Assembly: GCA_946807835.1 (NCBI GenBank)
Contig: OX327695.1
Span: 24,782,501-24,846,500 of the forward strand
Direction of reading: 5' to 3'
DNA: 64,000 nt
From: Ailanthus altissimus
Lineage: Eukaryota > Streptophyta > Magnoliopsida > Sapindales > Simaroubaceae
The position numbers were made by a program, and so were the translations under genes. A model generated the notes under the pieces. That model saw nothing but the letters and a program-made list of their open reading frames with translations, made no database searches and was not told the DNA's origin. This document shows positions 34,441 to 44,816 of this stretch, in pieces (within the stretch, counting starts at the first letter, position 1; the number at the start of each line of letters is the position of its first letter).

Positions 34441-37400
34441 ATGGGATGGCTGACCAAAATACTGGGGGGTTCCAGTCATAATGGGCGATATCATGGGAGA
34501 TATAGAGATGACAGAACTTGGGTGGAGTCTCGTTATTCAGATGTAATCTCTCTCTCTTTGTTTATTTCTTCTTCTTCTTCTCATTATTATTTTCATTTGC
34601 AATTTCTCCGTGTTTGTTCTCCGTTTGTATTTTATTGCATTAGACTTTTGTTTGATTGTATCTGGAACATGGGATATTTATGTTTTACTTCTTTATGGAA
34701 CTGATGGGTGCGCCAAGTCTAATATTCTTGCATACATGCCATTTTGCTATCAAGTTTTTCCTGTGCTAACACCGTGTTGATACCTGGCATGCAGGATGAT
34801 TCTTCAGGTTTTGACCAAGAAGAAATTGATCGTGCTATTGCACTCTCCCTTTCAGAAGTAGACCGTAAAGGGAAAAAGGTGATCGGTAAGGTTGCCTAAC
34901 TGTAAACACTCATCATGAGATTTTTTGTAATTGTGATACGGGAAGTTTCGGTGACTCCTTTTAATCGTGACTGATGGCTCAGTGTGTGAAGTACTTCAAG
35001 ATGAGATGTTAAAAGAATACAGAATTTAGAGAAATCAAATGCTGTTGGTACTCCTTCCTATTTGCATACTGATGAATGATGATTGATTTCCATTTTGTTA
35101 TATCTTCAAATGTCATAAGATGATTTTCAGCTCCATTTGGTCAAATTTTGCTCCACAACTAATGGGAGAGAGCATAACTAATGCTTCTGTATTTGTTTTA
35201 GATTCCTGTGTCATATCAATTTAATTGAATCTACTACAAACTTGATCTTCTGAATGCTCTTAAGTAAAATCTGGCATAGTTTTAAATGAAGTCCTCAATA
35301 ATTAAATACCTTTTCTTTTCCTCTTCTATTTATTGAGTGTGAGAAAAGGAGGGAAAAAAATCTGCTTTTCAGACTAGTTATCTTAGCATAACTGTGGCAT
35401 TGTTGTTGTTGAAAAATTGGTGATTCAACAATCTTGGTTGGACAAGAATTGAGATAAATACCAAAGTGGAGAGTTACAAGAAGTCTAGAACGTGTGGGAC
35501 ACGTATGGAGAAGTCTAGGACGTGTGGGACACGAAAGAAGAAGTGAAACGGGACTCAAAGACGCGAAGGAAAAGAAAAAATCGCGGGGAGCTTCCAGCGC
35601 CGCAGCGCTGGGACCTCAGCGCCGCAGCGCTGGACGCGAGAAGGTCCAGCGTCGCAGCGTTGGACGCGAGAAGAGCCAGCGCTGAGGCGCCCAGGGACGG
35701 GCGCTGCAGCGCCAGAACGCGTGGAGAAGTCCGTTTTGGCTCGGGATTTCAAGTTTTGGAAAGTTTTGGACTTCCAAAACAAGTGGACTCTTACTCCAAC
35801 AAGGAATAGGATTTGTAGGCACAAAATATACCCTATATAAACACTTGTAAACCATTGTTTAAGGTTAAGCATCTAAGGTTTCAAGATGTAACCATAAGAG
35901 AGAATAGAGGAGCTAGGTAGGCACTAAGTGCGTGGTGCACTAGGGTGTAACCTTGGGGGGTATTTTCTTCTTTAGGTTCTTTGAGTGAATAAAAGAGAAA
36001 CACTATAGATCCTTTAGGCTTAGATGCTCGGGCTATTCTTGTGTTTCTTGTAAAAATCTCTTATGAGGAGATACGAAGAGGTCTTAGGGAGTCATAATGA
36101 TCAAGGGTAGATGCTTAGAGGTCTCTATGGAAGATACTAAGGGGTCTTGTGGGATCATTGATGATGTAAGAAGATACTTTGTGATCTATTTCAATGGGAA
36201 GAAGCTGGATCATGAATCCTCCGTGGACGTAGGCAATTTGGGCCGAACCACGTATATCTTGTGTCTTGTGATTGGTTTGTTTTCTTTATCTTTATTGGTG
36301 TGTTAATCTTATGTGTTCTTACTTATGATGTGAGTTATGGTTTTCCGCTGCGCAAAGGGTATTAAGGTTGTGACTTAGTTGATGCCATAGAGGTGTCAAA
36401 TTGAAGTGCACGGCTTGATATCCCTCAACAGTTGCCAATAAGCTTGTGGAGACACAAATGCATCTGATGGTTGTCACTTTAAAATTTGTGATAATTTGTC
36501 AGTTATAGAAATATGATGAAGGCACAGACAAGAAAGAACTGAATGCAGTTACCTTATTAAATGTTAAAATGAATGGAGTTCCTGTAAACTTTACTTTTTT
36601 GTGGATCATGCATTGGGGATGAGGTCCACAGAAGTGATGCATTCTTTAAAAATTTGAGTATCAAATTCAATTTCAGAAATTTGGAGTAGCAGATGTTTTT
36701 GTTCACAACTATTCTCATTTTTATTTCTTTTTTGTACATTAGAAAATGAATCTGACTCAGAAGAAGATGTACACTGTATTAAATCTGACTCGGATGAAGA
36801 TGAAGAGGATGAATATGAAAGATGTGCTATAGCCCAACAAGAGGAAGAAGAACTGAAAGCTAGAGCTCAAGAAGAGGAAAATGAACTGCGAGCTAGAGCT
36901 CAACAAGAGGAAGATGAACGACGAGCTAGAGCTCAATTAGAGGAAGATGAACGTCAAGCTAAAGCTCAATTAGAGGAAGATGAACAACTTGCTAAGGCTA
37001 TTCAGGAAAGTTTGAGTGTGGAGTCTCATCCTCAATACGATAATTCAAATATATTTCAACCTTTTTCTTTTTTCTTTCCATCTGGCAACAGGTAAATGTC
37101 ATTGCGTTCAAACTCTTTTTCAGTAATCTAACTACTGCTATATGCCAGTTGCTTTAGTTATACTTTCAGTAAAATATACTTCAAGGGGACGAGCATCTAT
37201 TGTATTTCAAAGTTGCATCCTTTCTGAAGGAATAGTGAGTTAGGACTAGGCTAGCGCAGCACTGTATTTGATGTGACAAAACCTGTGCAAGGCATAGGTG
37301 CTATTTAATTGATTCTATTTTTATATCTTCTTTACCTTCTTAACTTTTCTAGATAGTAGTTACCTGATCCCAAGTATGAATTCATTTCTCTCCATAATAT

Positions 37401-40400
37401 TCTACATTTTGATCTACTCTGTTGCCTTAACCATTTAAATACAAAGGGATGCATAATTTAATTGGACTAGTTCTAATTAATCTTTCATTATCAAGCATTA
37501 GGAACTGATGCTGAATCAGACCTTAAAGCTAGCATATTCTGAAGGGTTTATTAATGTTTAAATAATATTGCGAGCCACAGTCCAACTTCTCTTAGCTTCT
37601 TTGACTTTTCTGCAAAATGAGGAGAAGGAAGTTTATAAATTCAAGGCAATGTGATTCATTTTGATGTTATCATGGTTGGTAGTTTAGATATGAGGGGTTT
37701 GATGCAATTGGACATCAATATTGGGAATATGCCAGTTCAATTTAGCTTATTCCTTGGTTGAGCTTTATATTAATAGCAACTGGAAAACAAAAAGATGAAG
37801 ATGTCCTCTTATTTGATTTATTCACTAGTTAACTCTATATCATCTTGGATGCTTGGTTGGATTGCTTTGAATAAATGGACGTAATAACTTTCAGTAAAGT
37901 GAGCATATGATCAGTCGAAACACTTAATATGGCACAGTTCCAGCTTCTCTTTTAACTAAGGAAAGAGGATTTTTGAACTTGCTTGCATTACGTATGCTTC
38001 TATTGTTGTGATTTAAGATATTCTGCATCTTACAGTTTATCTAATTTTGTATTTACTTTGCAGATATCATACAAATCCTGACCTGATCTGGTTGTTGATA
38101 TCATATTGCTCACAGGGTCTGTGCTGGTTGCAATGCTGAGATTGGTAACGGACGGTATTTGAGTTGCATGGGTGCTGTTTGGCATCCTGGATGTTTCCGT
38201 TGCAGTGCTTGCAATCTACCAATTACAGATATTGAGGTCCAAATTTTATTCAAACTGAATGACATCTTAGTTTCGTTTTAGTTAGCGTGTGCTTGATTGG
38301 TTTGCTACTTTTTGTTTTAATTTTTCAATTATCAAGTGAATGCTGTAGATGGCCTAACTATCGTATTTCCTCTATTTGATAGTTCTCGATGTATGAAAAC
38401 CGTCCTTATCACAAATACTGCTATAAGGAGCATCTTCACCCAAAATGCGATGTCTGCCACAATTTTGTAAGTGATCTTTTTTTTTTTGGTCAGTGCCATA
38501 TCAACTTTTCATTCCATTTCTAGCATTCTGGAACACAGGTTGTTCCTAACCAAATGCACAAAAAGATAGTTGTATGAAATTCTGAACCAAAATTTAAGTC
38601 ACTGTTAGCATCATAGCAGATTTGCTCAAACTTGTCAGCCCCCTTTTTGTATCAGAAAATATAGCAGTTCATTATATGAAAAGGAAAAACATGGTGCATT
38701 TGTTCGTGGAAACTTAAAAAGAAATTGCTGCTAGTCTAGTTCTGCATATGTAGTAGTATCATTATCAACAAATGAACTTCACACAGAACTAAAGCTGCTA
38801 TCAGAAGCCATTCTTGCATGTTCTCCTATGATTATGTCACCATATTGTGATGTTTGGTGACTTTATTAGGTCATATGACCTGGGATGATTAGCTATTGGG
38901 GCAAGAAACCGTGGCTTTTTGGTTTAGTAGATGCTATCCTGTCTTATGTGGTATATATGTTTACCTTCATTTCACAATTCTAGGATTTCATCACACATAT
39001 CGCTTGTTATATTCATTTTAGGTTATATTCCTTAATAATAAGGATTGAAAGTCCTGTTTTATTTTTCCTTGTGTAACAGACTAATTGTATTGTAACCCTG
39101 AAAGTTCTTTTCCCTTTTCTGTTTCACAGATCCCAACAAACTCAGCGGGCCTTATTGAGTATAGGGCACATCCTTTCTGGCAACAAAAATACTGCCCCTC
39201 ACATGAACGTGATGGGACTCCTCGGTGTTGCAGTTGTGAAAGAATGGAGGTGAGTTGCAAGAACAAAATCCTGTCTTACTCACCCACCACATATGCGTAA
39301 AAAATGAAAAACAAGAACTGCCAAGATGTAGAAGACCTATCTCACTATCTGGGATCCATTCGGTTGAATTGTTGACAAGATATATCTATGTATATTTGAT
39401 TACATAGTATTATAGTTAATGCAAAACCTTGGAATTTATGCAGCCAAAGGATGCAACATATCTATCCCTTGATGATGGTCGGAAGCTATGTCTGGAGTGT
39501 CTAGATTCTGCAATAATGGATACGCATGAATGCCAACCCCTGTACCTTGAAATACAAGAATTTTATGAAGGTTTAAATATGAAAGTGGAACAGCAAGTTC
39601 CTTTGCTCTTGGTTGAGAGACAAGCACTTAACGAGGCCATGGAGGGAGAAAAGAATGTAAAGCTAATGCATTGAACCTTTATGAGAAATGTGTCTTCTCT
39701 TCTTATTTATTTATATATTTTTGCTGCTTTTCATTATATAATTAATTTTGGTTAGGGTCACCATCACTTACCTGAGACTAGAGGGCTCTGTTTGTCTGAA
39801 GAGCAGACTGTTACCACGGTAGGAATTTGTTTTCTGAACTTTTAAATTGCATACATTAAGTTTAACTTTGTATATATCTTTTTAATGTTTTGGAACTCTT
39901 AATTTCACGCAAATCATCAGGTTCTAAGGAGGCCGAGAATTTCTTCAGGCTACCGACTGATAGACATGATAACGGAGCCTTATAGGCTAATTCGCCGATG
40001 TGAAGTTACAGCAATTCTCATTTTATATGGTCTTCCTAGGTATCCTCTATCAATCTTGCTCTCTATTCGTATATGAAATCATGACTCAGAATACCTGCTC
40101 AACGATACCAATGTATGTGATCTGAGACTTTTGTAAATGCAGGTTGTTGACAGGATCAATCCTAGCTCATGAGATGATGCATGCATGGCTTCGTCTTAAA
40201 GGTTTTTTTTTTTGTTCCTACAATTGATTATTCAGCTTTAGTTTTTATTTTAGTTACAAGGAGCTAGGAAATCTAACGGGGTATTTGACAGGTTATCCAA
40301 ATTTGAGGCCAGAAGTTGAAGAAGGTATATGCCAAGTATTGGCTCATATGTGGTTGGAATCCGAGATCTATTCTGGATCAGGAAGCGGTGTTGCTTCATC

Positions 40401-40635
40401 TTCTTCTTCCTCTTCCTCTTCTTCATCCTCGCCATCATCCTTGTCTACATCTTCTAAGAAGGGTAAACGTTCGGACTTTGAGAAGGAACTTGGTAAATTT
40501 TTTAAACGCCAAATAGAGTCGGATATGTCATCAGCTTATGGAGATGGATTCAGAGAAGGTAATAAGGCGGTGAATAAATATGGCTTGAGAAGGACTCTGG
40601 ACCACATTAAGATGACTGGAAGCTTTCCTCTCTGA
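34441..40635 (+). CDS. DAR1: DA1-related ubiquitin-dependent peptidase, copy 3 (554 aa)
   Basis: Coding exons: 34441-34542, 34795-34885, 36743-37091, 38116-38236, 38383-38466, 39130-39249, 39444-39656, 39756-39818, 39921-40039, 40143-40201 and 40292-40635. All are GT-AG with an open frame. The start [16 protein letters not shown] (CAGC, HPGC, CSAC), [25 protein letters not shown] (430-434) and [11 protein letters not shown] closely follow the family pattern. This is the least diverged copy and probably the most reliable DAR1 orthologue. UIM1 is [13 protein letters not shown] and UIM2 is [11 protein letters not shown]. The last exon has a long Ser run (about residues 465-485) absent or shorter in the other copies. 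Intron 2 carries a 1,024-bp solo LTR. Expected role: ubiquitin-activated zinc peptidase restricting organ growth with DA1. Transcription and substrates are not shown by the sequence. Confidence 0.92.
35407..36430 (+). mobile_element. Solo LTR (1,024 bp) in intron 2 of DAR1 copy 3
   Basis: The sequence begins TGTTGAAAAATTGGTGATTC and ends GATATCCCTCAACA. Flanks GTTGT (35402-35406) and GTTGC (36431-36435) are a one-mismatch 5-bp duplication. Copies 1 and 2 show the empty site GGCATTATTGCC. It is the same family as 268-1230. A GC-rich block of short repeats lies at about 35,590-35,720 and a TATA-like CCTATATAAACAC near 35,830. Because it lies in an intron on the sense strand, its promoter could give extra transcripts. 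Confidence 0.9.
35590..35720 (+). repeat. GC-rich repeat block inside the solo LTR
   Basis: Repeated variants of AGCGCCGCAGCGCTGG, each a short near-palindrome, occur four to five times in about 130 bp. The LTR at 61,987-62,846 has a related decayed block (about 62,535-62,670), and the LTR at 268-1230 has a different one. CpG density is far above the surroundings. Confidence 0.8.
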
Positions 40636-41590
40636 TCATTCATAGAGTAATAAACTTTGGCCTTTGCCACCAGGCCCACCACAATTGATAAATACCTGGC
40701 TCTATTGTATAGCTTTATAGTAACAAAATCCATAATCATATGAATTAATACATCATACAATTAGTAAGTGATGAAAATGCTCTTTCCTATGCGTAGTTGC
40801 TGTAATTTTTCTTTTGACAGCTGACATAATATAGCATAGGTGGAAAACTCTTTAAAAAGAAACTGAAGTACTAGATTTGTATACATCTTACTTGTTTTGA
40901 GGATATCTTTCTGTTATTGTTCCGTCCGAGTCAGTCCATAACAAGTAAACAGGCTTGTATGATGGTTCCTTTTCTCATACAATAATAGGCATTGATCATA
41001 ATTGGAAAAAGAGAATATTGTTGAATGAGTAGAGTCTGTAACAGGCAGTATTAATGCGACTTCTCTCATGTTTGCATGGGTTGTCAACCTACGCCAACGA
41101 GGGCCATTCTCGTCTCTGCTACTGGAGCATTTGGGCCATCAGATTTTGTGGTTTTGTCTTCTAGTCAGCTTCAACCTGAAGAGTCCTGCTACGGGTCATG
41201 AGCTAGGTTACCTGTTGGGACTCTTACCATAGGAAAAGCATTTCAGTATAGGTGCTTTCTATAAAACATTTGTTATCTGTAGAAAGTATTTGAAATACCT
41301 TTTAATTCAAAAATGTAATTGGGAAAAACATGTATCAATACTAACACAATTTTATCAGTATTCCTTTTTTATAAACTTTATTTTGAAATTAACTAATGAT
41401 AGCAATAATCAATACGATCCAAAAAAAAATTAACACATGATTTGATTTTATTGGTCCTGTATAAGACTCCCATCTCAAAATACTACAAAATTTTCAGGAA
41501 ATATTTTTTAAAAAAAATTAGCTTGGTATAAGAGTGTTTCTGCTTAAGTTAGTTTAGAATGATCTCAGCTGGCCAAAAAATACACTTAGA
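40636..41590. other. Spacer after DAR1 copy 3, with duplication breakpoint
   Basis: Homology to the DNA after copies 1 and 2 runs to the shared CCGTCCGAGTCA (ending at about 40,933) and then stops. In copies 1 and 2 the same words (to 6741 and 25,935) lead straight into the next spacer. This marks the right edge of the duplicated unit. Beyond it no gene is recognised up to the PPR relic. Confidence 0.65.
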
Positions 41591-41593
41591 GAA

Positions 41594-42724
41594 ATGCGGC
41601 AATGTGGTCGGTTTTCTGGTATTGCCATGAGAGTGGCTTTGCAACAGATGCAGGAGGTGGGATTTATTGAGGAGATTGATGAGTTTCTGACGGAAATGTT
41701 GCCGGATAAGAGAATAAAGAATGTGGGCCATTGTGTGGATAGCAGTGGTGAGAATAAAGTTGAGAATGATGGTAATGAAAGTGGTGAAAGAAATGTTGAT
41801 GGAGTTCAGTTTAAACCACGGCTGGACCCCAATGCATTGGCAAATGCAGTGGAAGAGTGGAACCCTGGGGTGGTTGGTATCTGTATTGGAGGATGCCAAA
41901 TTTGTGTAGACGACTCGGTTGGTTTTGAAGGTTCTAAGCGGTTTCAATTCACCAGAAACAGCGTGGCATTTCTTCTGTTGGGTTGCTTATCAGCCGAGAT
42001 ACACTCATGATGTCTATGCACTGGGAAAAATGATGGCCATTCTAATACGGCATGGCCATGTCAAATTGGTTGACAAACTTATATCCAAAATAAGAGAGAG
42101 GGCATGAAATTGCCATTCAGCACCATCAGGTTAATAATTGATTTATATGGAATATCAAAGAAAGCTGACGCTGCTTTGAAGGTCTTCCATTATGATAGAA
42201 CACTTTGTTGTCCAATTTCAAAATTTAATTTGATGCTGGTGTATTCATCTCTCTTGCGAACATTGACCCAATGTAAGAGGCATTCTGATACCAAAAATGT
42301 ACCTGAAGAGATGATTTTAGGAGGAATTTGCACTGATGTTCAAACACTTATGGGGTTGATGCATCATTTTTCACTACAGGGAGATATTAAAACTGTACAG
42401 AAACTATTTACAATGGTCAGGCAGAGTGGTGGGGAGCTAGATGCTTAGATGTGTAAGGTACTGATTCAAGCTTATTGCAAATGTGAGAGAGCTGCTCTTG
42501 CAAATAGGGTTTTCGAAGACCTGAGTAATTCAAATCTGATGCCTGATGCTGCCGCCAAAGAACTGTTTGTGAAGAGTCTTTGGAAGGAAGGAAGACGAAA
42601 GGAGGCAGCTGCTATCGAGGAGACAATTGATGTTCTTCCACTGGCATTGCGTGGTCACATACGGACAGTCAACTCTACAGATCTCACAAGAGTATATAAC
42701 ATTTATTGCAGCAGTATTACATAG
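41594..42724 (+). pseudogene. Broken PPR (pentatricopeptide repeat) gene
   Basis: Three overlapping frames together give a PPR-type protein. The pieces are an N-terminal part (41594 to about 41,930), then HFFCWVAYQPRYTHDVYALG to about 42,100, and then KLPFSTIRLIIDLYGISKKA onward. There is a frameshift near 41,930 and another near 42,100 (one base lost in AGAGAGGGCATG). A TAG at 42446-42448 interrupts DVQTLMGLMHHFSLQGDIKT...YKVLIQAYCKCERAALANRVF-like repeats. The repeats show helix-pair PPR spacing of about 35 residues. Intact relatives are RNA-binding proteins of mitochondria or plastids. No start with a clear transit peptide is seen. This copy is not functional as one protein unless the breaks are sequencing errors. 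Confidence 0.8.
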
Positions 42725-44816
42725 AATGGTTAAAATTTTCAAAGCAATGATCTTCTTTAAACCAAATATCAGCAACTATGTCTCAACTTTTTCCTTTCTA
42801 CATCTTCTGTATTTGCATTTTCTTTATCATGTTAGACATTGAATTTTTAATCTTTTATGAGAAGTAATGCATTGTTTTCGGGGAAGAAAACAGGGTAACA
42901 CCAGAAGATGGTCGGTTTCTGAGGTGACAAACTCTGGAATAGTTCTGAGGTTAATTTGCATTTTACAAACCTTCGACCAGCCAAAGAAGGGAGACAGAAT
43001 TTTACAGCTCTTCTCTAATCGTCGTCGAATCTGTGACGGCATGTTGACAATCATCTTCATCAACCGTAATTTAGATTTTAGACTCCGAGCCATGTTTGCC
43101 TATCTGCCTTTTGAAAACTAAGATTAAGATCTTGCATAATATTTTTGCCGGTGAACTGCATTTGACTTCGGTTTACTTTTCGATAAGGATGTGCATGGTT
43201 CGGTTTGGTATGCTGTTTTTAGAATTAAATTGAAAAAAATTGAAAATTTTAATTTTTATAACTTAACCATACCAAATTATGTGTGAGAACTGAATTGTAT
43301 TGAATTGATTCAGTTTGGTCTTTTAAAAAAATTTAAAAGATTAAAATTATATATGTAAGAGATAAAATTTATATAAAAAAATAAAAAAAATAAAATTAAT
43401 AAAATTTTATGAACTAAATAAGTTAAAAAAATAATTAAAAATTATCTAAATAAATAAAGTATCTATTAATTTTAAGTACTAAATTAATTGAAAGTTTATG
43501 AATTAAATAAATTTAAAAAATATTAAAATTAAAATCTTTCCAAATAAATAAAGTGATTATCGACTTTAATATTAAATTAGTTAAAGTTTATAAATTAAAT
43601 AAATTAAAAAATTATTAAAATTAAAATCCACCAAATAAATTATATAAAAAATTTATGTAAAATTTTATTTATACCCTTCAATTCAATTCGGTATTTTCAG
43701 AGACCAAAATAAAAAACCCGAGCCAAATTAAATTTGTTCAAAAACTTATATAAAAAAATTGATCTGTTAATTTTTATATCCTAATATCGAACCAAACCAA
43801 CTTATTCGATTTGATATAATTTAATATTTTCAGTTCAGTTACTTTTTCACCCACCATTTGCTTTCCCATACATTGTTCATTATCTTGCCATTGCATTGAG
43901 AACACAAGTAAGATCAACTTTCATTACTTATACCATGGGTCCTGTCTTTGTCCTCCTTAGTAACTTTACAATATGATTATCGTAGGTTCTCAAGAGATTG
44001 GATAAAGTTTTTTTTCATTTGATTTCTCTCACTCTGTTCTAGGTTGTTGATGAGATAGTTCAATTCATCAGACAAATGAAAAGCTCTTTCAGTTGGATTA
44101 TATCTCCTTTCCTTGTGTGTTACTGTTTTATCTTCAGACTATGCTTAAACCCAACATTGGATGTTTCCCAAACGCCAACTGCAGGCATCCTGGGGCCAGT
44201 AAAGTCCTACATGCAAGAATTTTGTGCTAGCGCATTGCACATCCTTGTTCACGGCAATTGCTTATACGATCTTGTCTTGTAGCGATGATGCTACAGTGCA
44301 TGAACCATCAGAATATTCTGCTGCTCTGTTATATAAAATCCTAGTGGATCCATCAAGTTAGTTGGCTCCAAGTGATTGGCTCGTTGACTTTGCAAATAGT
44401 TTTTTAGGATGGACGGCAAGATATCAGATGATCATCACAGATATTTAGCTGAAAGCAAACTATAGTCCAAAAAATTGAGAAAGTGATGGAAATTTCGTCA
44501 CCTTTGATTTTTTCTCTCTTTCTTTTTAGCATATGAACACTTTAAAAATATTTATATACCAAGCGCTTCATGCATCACGTCATGAAACGTCATTTTAGAG
44601 GAGGAGAAAACTATGAGAGCCATTCCAATCAAAGCTAAGGACAAGTGCCTCTTGCACTTCCATTTGCAGAATAAATTTTATTAGTATCAGAAGCTCCATA
44701 TTAGCTCTGCTCCTTGGCTTTTCCATCAACCTTAAGTAAGCTTGCGTAAACAAGCTTTCTACCATATAGCTCATGCAACATTAGGTTCCCAACAGCCAAA
44801 CTAAACGAAGTTCATA
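42725..44816. other. Spacer and presumed promoter of the NFP gene
   Basis: No gene can be supported. At 43,190-43,850 there is AT-rich DNA that begins with CATGGTTCGGTTTGGTATG and ends with AACCAAACC...TTCAGTTCAG, a style seen in small plant transposons, without clean ends. A TATA-like ATTTATATACC (about 44,549) and TGACG-type words (CACGTCATGAAACGTCA, about 44,576) lie about 240-270 bp before the NFP start and may be its promoter. Confidence 0.5.

Noticed and set aside
35494..35872. Overlapping frames of 79-105 codons on both strands
   Set aside because: They come from the GC-rich repeat block of a solo LTR, where stops are rare by composition. There is no protein family signature.
42827..43093. 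Frame on the - strand starting MARSLKSKLRLMK, reminiscent of small basic nucleolar proteins
   Set aside because: The likeness covers only the first dozen residues, with no conserved continuation or clear exon partner. It is too weak to call a gene.
43190..43850. MITE-like element with GGTTCGGTTTGGTA at the left and AACCAAACC at the right
   Set aside because: No clean inverted ends or target duplication could be found, so it is described only as part of the spacer.
44041..44280. Possible exon after CTGTTCTAG in front of the NFP gene
   Set aside because: The frame has no recognisable family and no partner exons. NFP-type genes are intronless, so it was not joined to it.
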